A stretch of DNA of 64,000 nucleotides from Gorsachius magnificus (GCA_034008185.1 CM067081.1:187013510-187077509); one strand, 5' to 3'. Shown: positions 39,668-49,800, counted from the stretch's first letter. Notes: generated by a model not told the origin, from the sequence alone. Translations and numbers: made by a program.

Positions 39668-40569
39668 AAGGCAGTGGTGTCCCTCAGGGGTCCATACTGG
39701 GACCGGTGCTGTTTAATATATTCATCAATGACTTAGACAGCGAGATCAAATGCACCCTCAGCAAGTTTGCGGACGACACCAAACTGAGTGGTGCGGTTGA
39801 CACACCAGAAGGATGGGATGTCATCCAGAGAGACCTGGACAGGCTGGAGAGGTGGGCCTGTGTGAACCTCATGAGGTTCAACAAGGCCAAGTGCAAGGTC
39901 CTGCACCTGGGTCGGGGTAACCCCCAGTATCAGTACAGGCTGGGGGAAGAAAGGATCGAGAGCAGCCCCGCCGAGAGGGACTTGGGCGTGCTGGTGGATG
40001 AAAAGCTGGACATGAGCCAGCAATGTGCGCTGGTGGCCCAGAAGGCCAACCGTACCCTGGGCTGCATCAGGAGAAGCGTGGCCAGCAGGTCGAGGGAGGT
40101 GATTCTGCCCCTCTACTCAGGTCTGGTGAGACCTCACCTAGAGTACTGCGTCCAGCTCTGGAGCCCTCAGCACAAGAAGGACATGGAACTGTTGGAGCGG
40201 GTCCAGAGGAGGGCTACTAAAATGATCCGAGGGCTGGAGCACCTCTCTTATGAGGACAGGCTGCGAGAGTTGGGCTTGTTCAGCCTGGAGAAGAGAAGGC
40301 TGCGGGGAGACCTGATTACGGCCTTTCAGTATCTAAAGGGGGCCTATAGGAAAGATGGGGAAAATCTTTTTAGTAGGGCCAGCTGTGTCAGGACAAGGGG
40401 TAATGGTTTTAAACTGAAGCAGGGTAGGTTTAGACTGGATATAAGGAAGAAATTCTTTACAACGAGGGTGGTGAAACACTGGAACGGGTTGCCCAGAGAG
40501 GTGGTGGAGGCCCCATCCCTGGAAACATTCAAGGCCAGGTTGGATGGGGCTCTGAGCAACCTGATCTAG
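39668..40569 (+). pseudogene. CR1 ORF2 C-terminal half (RT motifs B-C onward)
   Basis: The open frame starts in flanking DNA (first ATG 39,643) and enters CR1 at about codon 9. From there it reads [20 protein letters not shown] (motif B) and [10 protein letters not shown] (motif C with the FADD catalytic pair), then [10 protein letters not shown] and [20 protein letters not shown]. It continues through [16 protein letters not shown] and [20 protein letters not shown] to a stop at the natural ORF2 end. Motif A, the rest of RT, the endonuclease and ORF1 are absent because the element is 5'-truncated. It has no stops within about 300 codons. It is not functional alone. Confidence 0.94.
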
Positions 40570-40654
40570 TTAGCGGTGTCCCAGCTTACTGCAGGGGGGT
40601 TGGACTAGATGACCTCTAGGGGTCCCTTCCTACCCAAAACATTCTATGATTCTA
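39668..40654 (+). mobile_element. CR1 LINE, 5'-truncated, different subfamily from the 34.8-kb copy
   Basis: This plus-strand copy starts within RT motif B ('ggcagtggtgtccctcaggg') and runs to the CR1 3' tail ('gacctctaggggtcccttcc', 'attctatgattctatg'). The 3' UTR has the 'ggttggactagatgacctct' form, whereas the copies at 12.7, 34.8, 56.1 and 61.2 kb have the 'aaggtcttttccaac' form, so it belongs to another CR1 subfamily. The coding part is open throughout (next entry), suggesting modest age. Confidence 0.95.
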
Positions 40655-41142
40655 TGTTTCCCTATTCACCATTCCGGTGCCACTCTCAGTACTCTCTAAC
40701 GTCTTCTCTCTTTACCCTCAAAAGGCCAATAATGTTGGATAAATGTTTGTTAGGGGTAGCCTAAGTTACAGTGAAACCTCTCATGGGGCAGAGGGTTAGA
40801 GCAGATGGATGAGCTGCTTGAAACACTTTTAAACATCATGAAACAGAGTGATGACCTGTATGGTTCCTCCTATTGCTGAAATTCCATGAATGTTCTCCTT
40901 ACTGCAATTCAAACAACCTCTTAACTGGGTTGTAAATAATCTGTTTATTCTAGAAAACTAGAGAGTTACAGAGCAGCAAAATGGTGTAAATGGCACATAA
41001 ATGCCTGTATTTTAATTGAAAGCATAAAATATAACTGAAAATTAGATTTTTTGGGTAATCACCTGGTTTTCCATCCAGCAGAATATAAAGTCAGTTTGAG
41101 ACATGATTTTTTAATAAATTGGCAAAAAATCACATATCATTT
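40655..41142. other. AT-rich spacer between two convergent CR1 copies
   Basis: No gene or repeat recognised in these 490 bp, which separate the 3' tail of a plus-strand CR1 from the 3' tail of a minus-strand CR1. Confidence 0.6.
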
Positions 41143-41244
41143 CACAGAATCACAGAATCGCAAGGGTTGGAAGGGACCTCGGGAGATCATCTAGTCCAAC
41201 CCCCCTGCTAAAGCAGGTTCTCCTAGAGCATGTTACACAGGACT

Positions 41245-42756
41245 TCATCTAGGCGGGCTTTGAATATCTCCAGAGAAGGAGACTCCACAACCCCCTTGGG
41301 CAGCCTGTTCCAGTTCTCCATCACCCTCAAAGTTTTTCCTCATATTCAACTGAAACCTCTTATGTCTCACTTTGTACACATTGCCCCTTGTCCTGTCGCT
41401 GGACACCACTGCAAAGAGTCTGGCTCCGTCCTCGTGACTTCCACCCTTAAGATATTTGTATGTATTGATGAGGTCCCCTCTCAGTCTTCTCTTCTTCAGG
41501 CTGAACAAGCCCAACTCTCTCAGCCTTTCCTCATAGGGGAGATGTTCGAGTCCCTTTATCAACCTAGTTGCTCTCCTCTGGACTCTTTCTAGGAGTTCCT
41601 CATCTTTCTTGAACTGGGGAGCCCAGAACTGGACACAGTACTCCAGGTGGGATCTCACCAGGGCAGAGTAGAGGGGGAGGATAACCTCCCTCGACCTGCT
41701 GGTCACACTCCTCTTAATGCACCCCAGGATACCATCGGCCTTCTTGGCAACAAGGGCACACTGCTGGCTCATGGTGAGCTTGTCATCCACCAGGACCCCC
41801 AGGTCCCTCTTGGCAGAGCTGCTTTCCAGCAAGTCAGCCCCCAGTCTGTACTGGTGCATGGGGTTTGACCTCCCCAGGTGCAGCACTCGGCACTTGCCCT
41901 TGTTGAATTTCATCATGTTTCTCTCCGCCCAACTCTCCAGCCTGTCCAGGTCCCGCTGAATGGCAGCACAACCCTCTGGCGTATCAGCCACTCCTCCCAG
42001 TTTTGTGTCATCAGCGAACTTGCTGATGGTACACTCTGTCCCCTCGTCCAGGTCATTGATGAACAAGTTGAACAAGACTGGGCCGAGTACTGAGCCCTGG
42101 GGAACTCCACTAACTACCAGCCTCCAACTGGACCCTGCCCAGCCGACCAGAACACTCTGAGCCCTGTCATTCAGCCAGTTCTCAATCCACCTCACTGTCC
42201 ACTCATCCAACCCACACTTCCTGAGCTTCCCTATGAGGATGTTATGGGAGACAGTGTCAAAAGCCTTGCTGAAGTCAAGGTAGACAACATCCACCGCTTT
42301 CCCCTCATCTACCCAGCCGGTCATGCCATCATAGAAGGCTATCAGATTGGTCAGGCATGAATTCCCCTTGGTGAATCTGTGCTGGGTACTCCCGATGATC
42401 TTCTTTTCATCTACTTGCTTGGAGAGCACACCCAGAATGAGTTGTTCCATCACCTTTCCAGGCACGGAGGTGAGACTAATGGGCCTGTAGTTCCCTGGGT
42501 CCTCCTTCTTGACCTTTTTAAAGACTGGAGTGACATTGGCTATCTTCCAGTCCTCAGGCACTTCTCCTGTTCTTCACGACCTTTCACAGATGATGGAAAG
42601 TGGCTCAGCAATTTCGTCTGCCAGTTCCTCTCGCGGGTGCATTCCATCGGGGCCCATTGATTTGTGGGTGTCCAGCTTCCTTAAAAGATCCCTAACCTGA
42701 TTCACATCGACTGAGGGAAGGTCATCCTTTCTCCAAGCTTGCTCGCTTACCTGCAA
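41245..42756 (-). pseudogene. CR1 ORF2, reverse-transcriptase domain, interrupted
   Basis: The pre-RT block THKSMGPDGMHPREELADEI lies in a first open part (42,756-42,574), which ends at a stop. The main frame follows (from 42,561, entered at a GTG codon, so not a true start). It reads [52 protein letters not shown] (motif A), [20 protein letters not shown] (motif B), [10 protein letters not shown] (motif C), [20 protein letters not shown] and [15 protein letters not shown]. After LNMRKNF (about 41,335) the frame shifts, and the last 27 residues to 41,245 are out of frame. The three catalytic RT Asp residues (motifs A and C) are retained. The copy is dead because of the breaks. Confidence 0.95.
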
Positions 42757-42853
42757 GGACTGGGGAGCCTGAGCTCAGTGAAGACTGAAGCAAAGAAGGC
42801 ATTCAGTAGCTCCGCGTTCTCTGTATCTTCTGTCACCAGGGCACCCATTTCGT

Positions 42854-44170
42854 TCAGCAGTGGTCCCACATTACCCCTGGTCTTCCATTTGCTGCTGATC
42901 TACTTGAAGAAGCCCTTCTTGTTATCCTTGATGTCCTTTGCCAAACTGAGTTCCAGGTGAACCTTGGCCTTTCTAGTTGCTTCCCTACATGCTCTGGCAG
43001 CATTCCTGTATGCCTCCCAAGTGGCCTGATCCTCTTTCCACATTGCATAGAGCTTACTCTTTTCTTTGGTTTCACTAGAAGCTTCTTGTTCATCCATGCA
43101 GGCCTCTTGCCTCGTTTACTTGACTTCCTACTCACAGGGATCCACTGATCCTGAGCACGGAGGAAGAGCTGCTTAAATAGCAGCCAGCTCTCTTGGACTC
43201 CCCTACCTTCAAGAGCCTTATCCCATGGAATTCTCCCAAGCAGGTCCCTGAAGAAGCCAAAGTTAGCTCTCCTGAAGTCCAATGTGGCAGTCCTACTTGT
43301 TGTTCTGCTTCCACCTCTCAGAATCCGGAACTCTACCATCTCGTGGTCACTGCAGCCAATCCTGCCCCCTACCTTCACATCTTCAACCAGTTCTTCCTTA
43401 TTTTCCAGCACAAGGTCCAGTAGCACTCCACTTTGTGTTGGATCCTCCACCACATGGGTCAAAAAGTTATTGTCGATGTTCTGCAGGAACCTCCTGGACT
43501 GTGCGCACCTTGCCGTGTGGTCCTTCCAGTTGATATCAGGATAGTTGAAGTCTCCCATGAGAACCAGGGCCTGTGATTGCGAGGCTACTTTTAGCTGTCT
43601 ATAGAAGGCCTCGTCTACTTCCTCGTCCTGATTGGATGGTCTATAGTAAACACCCACCACAGTGTCACGCACATTGGCCTGCCCCTTAATTTTTACCCAC
43701 AAGCTTTCAACTTGTTCTTCATCTGCTCCTGGGTAGAGTTCTATACATTCCAGTTGCTCCTTTACATAAAGAGCAACTCCACCGCCTCGCGTCGTAGGCC
43801 TGTCTTTCCTGAAAAGCACATAGCCATCGATGGCAGTGTTCCAGTCATGTCAGTTGTCCCACCATGTCTCTGTTATTGCAATGAGATCATGGCCCCGCAA
43901 CCACATACAGAACTCTAGCTCTTCCTGCTTGTTTCCCATGCTGCGTGCATTGCTGTAAAGGCATTTCAGCAAGGCAATTGAGCACCTAGGTTTCTCTGAA
44001 GGGATGAAAGAGGAACTGCCACAGCCAAGCTCACCTTTAGGCCAGTTGGTCTTCTGGTTCTTAAACTGGGAGGCAGCTACGGCACATTTATGGCTGCTCT
44101 GAACAGACCCACTTGTTCCCCCATCGGATGCGACTGCCTGAATGACCTGACCATGCACCCCACCCCCCAA
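42854..44170 (-). pseudogene. CR1 ORF2, apurinic/apyrimidinic-like endonuclease domain and linker, interrupted
   Basis: This domain nicks target DNA to start CR1 integration. The first open part (44,170-43,850) contains CLYSNARSMGNKQEELE and LIAITETWWDN (the catalytic-Glu ETWW block), then an in-frame TGA. The same frame reopens (from 43,819) with LFRKDRPTTRGGGVALYVKE, SLWVKIKG, VGVYYRPSNQDEEVDEAFY, ALVLMGDFNYPDINWKDH (GDFN block) and the GCSDHEMVEF block with the C-terminal catalytic His. Near 43,080, after RPAWMNKKLL, the correct frame shifts by one. It continues as KEKSKLYAMW..WEAYRNAARACREATRKAK (43,097-42,900) and then hits a stop. Apart from these lesions all endonuclease blocks are present. 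Confidence 0.93.
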
Positions 44171-44232
44171 GTCCTTTAGTTTAAAGCCCGCCGTACCAAG
44201 TTGGCCAACCTACTGCCTAGGATTCCCCTGCC

Positions 44233-44600
44233 TCACCTAGAGAGGTGGACCCCATCCTTCCCTAACAGGTTGTAGTAGTTGAAGAACGCCCCATTGTCAT
44301 AAAAGCCAAAAGCCTCACGACGGCACCAGCCACGTAACCAGGAGTTAATGTACACTGTGCGCCTATTTCTGGCTGCCCCCTTCCCTCGAACTGGTGAAAT
44401 GGAAGAAAAGATAACCTGGGCCCCAATGTTTTTCACTTGTGCCCCCAGAGCTCGAAAGTCTTCTTTGATTTTACCCAGGTTTCTGCTTTCTTTATCGTTT
44501 GTTCCTACATGAAATAGTAGTAGTGGATAGTAGTCCGTTCTACTGACAAGTTGTGGCATCCTCTCGGCCACAAAAGAATTTGAAAAAGAATCTTTTTTTA
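44233..44600 (-). pseudogene. CR1 ORF1, C-terminal SGNH/GDSL-esterase part
   Basis: In CR1 LINEs ORF1 carries an RNA-binding/chaperone role and an SGNH-hydrolase (esterase) domain. The frame is open from 44,670, but recognisable similarity begins at about 44,560 with DYYPLLLFHVGTND, where GTND is the SGNH block III with its Asn. It continues with KEDFRALGAQVK, QVIFSSISPV, INSWLRGWCRREAFGFYDNG and the block V DGVHLS (Asp-x-x-His pair), then stops. The nucleophile-Ser GDS block that should lie upstream is absent, so the domain is truncated. The first 25-30 codons (MFFRVKRFFKK...) look like AT-rich flanking DNA rather than CR1. Confidence 0.82.
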
Positions 44601-45694
44601 CAGATATTAAAGTCTCTTCTAATTTTTCCATCAGTATTTTCTTAAAAAACCTTTTCACCCTAAAAAACACTGAACTCCAAATAAAGCTTCTATTTCATCA
44701 AGAAAAGAGTTATTATTAAATCTTAAGAAGTCCTTTAAATTGCCACCTACAAGCTGAATGGGAGCAAAGGATGGGTTTCATGTATAAAAATAACATTCAG
44801 CCTGTATTTCCTGCACGTGGGTTTGCAATAGCAATCGTTATGCATCTGAGGTTGCATATTCTTAATTTCTTAACAAGATATATGACACTAGAAGCCTGTT
44901 TTTCTCCCTTTCCCATGTTCTTTTAGCACTAAACTGCAGGTTTTATGCACAATAAATGTAATCAATTCTGACATATGTTGTTATAATAACCTTTATTCAA
45001 TTATATTAATGGATTTTGAATAGACTATTGGCAATAGTAGAATGATCATACTACTTCTTTTGACTCAGGAAGTGAATAAAAAACTAAAACATTAAAGTGT
45101 GTGGCTGAGCAAGAAAAACCCTCTATTAATAATTTACCCAGGAAAGAGCCGGTCTTAGCTGGCATAATGTAGACTTGACAATACCATTTAGAAGGTCCCA
45201 TTGGTCTCAAAAAAGCCCAATACATAACATGTTTTTCTCTTGAAGAAAATAATGTCAGTCATGGATTAGCCCCAGAGAGTCTTTCCCATGCTCTATGAAT
45301 CTTGTCATTCCAGAAAACATCATGTTGTCTTGTTAGAGGCCTTTGGTTGACAGACATGGAGAGAGGTAGAGGAGCAAAGCCTGTCAGTGCTATATAATCA
45401 AAACTGGGCTGTAGTGTTTTTCATATGAGCTTTGAAGACTTATGAGTATCTACAGGCAAAGCTGTACTAATGCTAAAGTTCTTTGATTATCATAGAGGAC
45501 ATTGGGGAGGTTAAGGCAACACTGCAGATCAGGCTGTTCATGCTTTCACACAAACCCAGAAAAAAAAAAGAAAAAAAGTTCCCCAGTAAACAGATTTTTA
45601 AATAGTCACTATCTTCTTAAAATGCAAAGCTTAATTTCTGTAAAAAAAAAATAATCTTTAAATAGTCTATACAAATTTTGCAGGTCCTTTATAC
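44601..45694. other. AT-rich non-coding DNA, nothing recognised
   Basis: No supported feature, only A-runs (for example 45,560-45,578 and 45,641-45,650). This is the host flank immediately left of the provirus. Confidence 0.55.
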
Positions 45695-45699
45695 CCCTA
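45695..45699. repeat. Target-site duplication, left copy (cccta)
   Basis: The five bases cccta directly precede the TG edge of the left LTR and recur directly after the CA edge of the right LTR at 52,709-52,713. A 5-bp duplication fits ERV-L-like integrases (gammaretroviral type usually 4, alpha/beta type usually 6). Confidence 0.88.
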
Positions 45700-45837
45700 T
45701 GTCGTGGTTTAACCCGGCTGGCAACTCAGCACCACGCAGCCGCTCGCTCACTCCCCCCCCTCCCTCAGTGGGATGGGGGAGAGAATCGGAGAAAAGGGAA
45801 AAAAAAAAGTAAGACCCGTGGGTTGAGATAGAGACAG

Positions 45838-45843
45838 TTTAAT
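45838..45843 (-). promoter_or_regulatory. Polyadenylation signal ATTAAA in the 3' LTR
   Basis: The minus strand reads ...cttATTAAActgtctc..., followed 25-45 nt downstream by a T-rich tract. The hexamer block is conserved in the related solo LTRs (for example 'ctattaaactg' at 24,850). It is expected to end the proviral RNA. The 5' LTR copy is at 52,215-52,220. Confidence 0.6.
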
Positions 45844-46029
45844 AAGAGAGAAGAATAACAATAATAATAATAATAATAATAATGGTAAGAAAATATACAG
45901 AATATATAAAACAAGTGATGCACAATGCAATTGCTCACCACTCGCTGACCGATGCCCAGCCCGTCCCGAGCAGCAATCACTCCCCCCGGGCCGCGATCAC
46001 ACAGCCCGAGCTGCGACCACTCTGCCCGC

Positions 46030-46073
46030 GACCGACCGACCGACCCGACCGACCCGACCGACCCGACCGACCA
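46030..46073. repeat. CGAC/CCGAC short tandem array inside the LTR
   Basis: Alternating cgac and cgaccc units form a GC-rich, CpG-dense array on an otherwise moderate-GC LTR. An identical array is at 52,407-52,450. The related solo LTRs at 24.4 kb and 31.3 kb do not have it. Confidence 0.9.
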
Positions 46074-46331
46074 ACCCCCCCGAGCATGACGTTATATGGT
46101 ATGGAATAGCTCTTTGGACAGTTTGGGTCCTAGCTGTGCTGTACTCCCAGCTTGTTATGCACCTGGCCGAGCAGGAGAAGCTCAAAAAGTCCTTGAACAG
46201 TCTGAGCACTACTTGGCAACAACTAAAAACATCAGCGTGTTATCAACATTCTTCTAGCACTGAATCCAAAGCACAGCACTATGCTAGCTTCTGTGAAGAA
46301 AATTAACTCTATCCCAGCCGAAACCAGGACA

Positions 46332-46345
46332 TTCCACCCCTTATT
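46332..46345 (-). other. Polypurine tract (PPT) of the provirus
   Basis: The minus strand reads aataaggggtggaa directly against the 3' LTR start TGTCCTGG. A purine-rich tract in this position is the usual primer for plus-strand DNA synthesis in retroviruses. It has one interrupting T. Confidence 0.8.
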
Positions 46346-46728
46346 CTATACCATTTACGTCATGCTTAGGTCCTACCCTTACAATACATTCCAATTAATC
46401 ACCACCATTTTGATATATATATACACAGATATCATTCCCTTAGTTTATGGACCATCCCTCTAAAATGTCCATTGGGTTCATTTAGTCCATGGTTTTGGGC
46501 TCCATCTGTCGTAACAGTCTTTCAGGGCAGGAGAGATGGGGTCTGGTGTTGGGTTGTTGCTTGCTGAAGTCAGTTCTGGTTCCATTCGCTGCACTTCCTC
46601 AGTTTCTTCAAAATTCATTCTTCATTAATCTGGGCGATCCTTACTGTTATACCATTGATATGACATATAGCAATAGTAAAAATGATGACATACTATATTA
46701 CACAGCAATTAACATTATACAATTCAGT
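46346..46728 (-). other. Non-coding stretch between pol and PPT; no env
   Basis: About 380 bp lie between the integrase stop and the PPT. No open frame with a signal peptide, SU/TM cleavage motif or fusion-type hydrophobic segment is present on the minus strand. Env is absent, not just damaged. Confidence 0.8.
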
Positions 46729-48981
46729 TCATTGGCTATTTTCACCCAAAATCAAATCCCTTTGAGGTACACATCGGACTTCCCCATCCTTCCGCATCAC
46801 CCACCAAGTAGAGCCAGGTCCTTGAGCAAAAGCAATCCCACGGATGGGTTTGCCTTTATCTGAGGCAGGAGAAACCCACACTGTCTTCCCCAGCATATTT
46901 TTTACATGCACTACAGGGACTTTATCCCCTTCTACAGTACGTAAGAGGTTTGATTGGGCAGGGCCAGCTCGGTTGGCAGATCCTCTAGTGTTGACTAACC
47001 AGGTGGCTTTTGCTAAATGTGTATCCCAATGTTTGAATGTTCCACCACTCATTGCTTTCAGTGTAGTTTTTAACAGTCCATTGTATCGTTCAATTTTCCC
47101 AGAGGCTGGTGCATGATAGGGGATGTGATAGACCCACTCAATGCCATGCTCTTTGGCCCATTTGTCTATGAGGCTGTTTCGGAAGTGAGTTCCGTTGTCT
47201 GACTCAATTCTTTCTGGGGTGCCATGTCGCCACAGGACTTGTTTTTCAAGGCCTAGGATAGTGTTCCGGGCAGTGGCATGGGGCACGGGATATGTTTCCA
47301 GCCATCCGGTGGTCGCTTCCACCATGGTGAGCACATAGTGCTTGCCATGGCGGGTTTGTGGAAGTGTGATATAATCAATCTGCCAAGCCTCTCCATATTT
47401 GTATTTCAGCCACCGTCCTCCATACCAGAGAGGCTTTAACCGCTTGGCTTGTTTGATCGCAGCACACGTTTCACATTCATGGATAACCTGTGCAATAGCG
47501 TCCATAGTTAAGTCCACCCCTCGATCACGAGCCCATCTGTATGTTGCATCTCTTCCTTGATGGCCTGAGGTGTCATGGGCCCACCGAGCTAGAAACAATT
47601 CACCCTTATGTTGCCAGTCCAGATCTATCTGAGCCACTTCAATCTTAGCAGCCTGATCTGCCTGCTGGTTGTTTTGATGTTCTTCAGAGGCCTGACTCTT
47701 GGGTACATGAGCATCTACATGACGTACCTTTACAACCAGGTTCTCCACCCGGGAAGCAATATCTTGCCACAATGAGTCTGCCCAAATGGGTTTGCCTCTG
47801 CGCTGCCAGTTGCTCTGCTTCCATTGCTGCAACCATCCCCACAAAGCATTTGCCACCATCCATGAGTCAGTATAGAGATAGAGCACTGGCCATTTTTCTC
47901 TTTCAGCAATATCTAAAGCCAGCTGGATGGCTTTCACCTCTGCAAATTGACTTGATTCACCTTCTCCTTCAGCAGTCTCTGCAACTTGTCTTGTAGGACT
48001 CCATACAGCAGCCTTCCACCTTCGATGCTTTCCCACAAGACGACAGGATCCATCAGTGAACAGGGCATATTGCTTCTCGTTTTCTGGCAATTTATTGTAC
48101 AGCGGGGCTTCTTCAGCACGCACCACCTCCTCCTCTGGTGATACTCCAAAATCTTTGCCTTCTGGCCAGTCCGTGATCACTTCCAAGATTCCTGGGCGAC
48201 TGAGGTTTCCTATTCGAGCCCGTTGTGTAATCAATGCGACCCATTTACTCCACGTAGCATCAGTTGCATGATGTGTAGAGGGGACCTTCCCTTTGAACAT
48301 CCAGCCCAGCACCGGCAGTCGGGGTGCCAGGAGGAGCTGTGCTTCAGTACCAATCACTTCTGAAGCAGCTCGAACCCCTTCATATGCTGCCAATATCTCT
48401 TTTTCAGTTGGAGTATAGTTGGCTTCAGATCCTCTGTATCCCCGACTCCAAAAGCCTAGGGGTCGGCCTCGAGTCTCCCCTGGTGCTTTCTGCCAGAGGC
48501 TCCAGGTAGGGCCGTTCTCTCCGGCTGCGGTGTAGAGCACATTTTTTACATCTTGCCCTGCCCGGACCGGCCCAAGGGCTACTGCATGCACTATCTCCCG
48601 TTTAATTTGTTCAAAGGCTTGTCGTTGTTCAGGGCCCCATTTGAAATCGTTCTTCTTCCGGGTCACTTGGTAGAGAGGGCTTACAATCTGGCTGTAATTT
48701 GGAATATGCATTCTCCAAAAACCCACAACGCCCAAGAAAGCTTGTGTTTCCTTTTTGCTAGTTGGTGGAGACATGGCTGTTATTTTGTTGATCACATCCA
48801 TTGGAATCTGACGACGTCCATCTTGCCATTTGATTCCTAAAAACTGGATCTCCTGTGCAGGTCCCTTGACCTTGCTTTGTTTTATGGCAAAACCGGCCTT
48901 CAGAAGGATTTGGACTATTTTCTTCCCTTTCTCAAAAACTTCTTCTGCTGTATTGCCCCACACAATGATGTCATCAATGTA
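46729..48981 (-). pseudogene. pol: pol, second part: RT YIDD box to C-terminus, RNase H and integrase (intact frame)
   Basis: The open frame includes the RT catalytic box YIDD (48,981-48,970), just upstream of a GTG codon at 48,963 from which 744 codons run to the stop. This GTG is not a start. Counting from it, RT thumb/connection spans about 1-295 (FLGVVGFWRMHIPNYSQI at 76-93). RNase H spans about 298-440 with acidic residues D304 (LFTDGS), E342 and D366 (YTDSW), then H417 and D436. Integrase has the zinc-binding H463/H468/C497/C500 (AHDTSGHQG..CETC) and a DDE triad at D530 (WQIDYI), D589 (ESDNGTH) and E625 (GKIERYNG). After about 680 comes a C-terminal KNMLGKTVWV DNA-binding-like part. No dUTPase follows. 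This half looks undamaged, but it depends on an upstream frame that is broken directly before YIDD. Confidence 0.93.
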
Positions 48982-49783
48982 TTTGCAGGTGTTCTGGAGC
49001 CTTACCCTGTTCCAGTGCTGTCTGGATCAGTCCATGGCAAATGGTAGGGCTGTGTTTCCAGCCCTGGGGCAGTCGATTCCAGGTATACTGGATGCCCCTC
49101 CAAGTGAAAGCAAACTGTGGCCTGCACTCTGCTGCCAAAGGGATTGAAAAGAAAGCATTTGCAATATCAATTGTGGCATACCACTTGGCTGCCTTTGACT
49201 CCAGTTCATATTGAAGTTCTAGCATGTCTGGCACGGCAGCACTCAGTGGTGGCGTAACTTCATTCAGGCCACGATAGTCTACTGTCAGTCTCCACTCTCC
49301 ATCAGACTTTCTCACTGGCCATATGGGACTGTTAAAGGGTGATCGAGTCTTGCTGATCACTCCTTGGCTCTCCAGTCGACGAATCAGCTTATGGATGGGA
49401 ATCAGGGAGTCTCGGTTGGTGCGATATTGCCGCCTGTGCACTGTTGTGGTGGCAATCGGCACTTGTTGGTCTTCAACACTCAGCAACCCCACAACCGAAG
49501 GGTCCTTTGAGAGACCAGGCAAGGTAGACAGCTGCTTAATTTCTTCTGCCTCCAATGCAGCTATACCAAAAGCCCAACGGTACCCTTTTGGGTCCTTGAA
49601 ATACCCTCTCCTGAGGTAGTCTATGCCAAGGATGCACGGAGCATCTGGCCCAGTCACAATGCGGTGCTTTTGCCACTCGTTCCCGGTTAGGCTCACTTCG
49701 GCCTCCAATACAGTCAGCTCTTGAGATCCCCCTGTCACTCCAGAAATACAAATGGATTCTGCCCCTATATGGCTTGATGGCAT
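48974..49783 (-). pseudogene. pol: pol, first part: protease C-terminal half and RT fingers/palm, ends in a frameshift
   Basis: This 269-codon frame begins with the rest of a retropepsin (CILGIDYLRRG at about residues 50-60, matching the LLG-x-D block). A linker leads into RT: HKLIRRLESQGVISKTRSPF (about 131-150), WRLTVDYRGLNEV (about 164-176), the motif A region WYATIDIANAFFSIPL (catalytic Asp about 205), FAFTWRGIQYTW (224-235) and LPQGWKHSPTICHG (238-251). It ends after EHLQIH at a stop because one base too many is present at the short A-run just upstream of the YIDD codons. The next frame then takes over. Protease and RT are therefore both split. The initial ATG is an internal residue, because the protease N-terminus lies upstream in another frame. 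Confidence 0.92.
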
Positions 49784-49800
49784 TAGAGTACACTGTGCAC

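Larger units (their letters stand above)
41143..44600 (-). mobile_element. Long CR1 LINE copy, about 3.46 kb, with ORF1 tail, endonuclease and RT
   Basis: This is the longest CR1 in the window. On the plus strand it begins with the 3' tail (cacagaatcacagaatcgc, then 'ggttggaagggacctcggga'). Reading the minus strand 5' to 3', the order is the ORF1 SGNH-esterase part, an intergenic stretch, the ORF2 endonuclease, a linker, RT and the C-terminus. Lesions: an in-frame TGA in the endonuclease, a frameshift near 43,080, a stop near 42,900, a stop at about 42,573 before RT, and a frameshift near 41,330 at the C-terminus. The 5' edge is placed where ORF1 similarity fades (about 44,600) and is uncertain by about 80 bp. 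Full-length CR1 is about 4.5 kb, so the 5' UTR and N-terminal ORF1 are missing. Confidence 0.95.
45700..46331 (-). repeat. Provirus 3' LTR, 632 bp
   Basis: The edges are TG...CA on either strand (plus-strand left tgtcgtggtttaaccc, right ccgaaaccaggaca). Inside are an (AAT)8 run at 45,860-45,883 and a GC-rich CGAC/CCGAC array at about 46,030-46,073. A minus-strand ATTAAA polyadenylation signal (45,843-45,838) is followed by a T-rich tract. The same features sit 6,377 bp to the right in the other LTR. Confidence 0.97.

Noticed and set aside
45882..46209. Open frames in the LTR with RPDRPDRPD and VGRVGRVGR repeats, present twice
   Set aside because: They arise from the CGAC array in both LTRs and run across LTR regulatory sequence.
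46332..46728. Possible residual env between pol and the 3' LTR
   Set aside because: Only about 400 bp, with no signal peptide, cleavage site or membrane anchor in the minus-strand frames.
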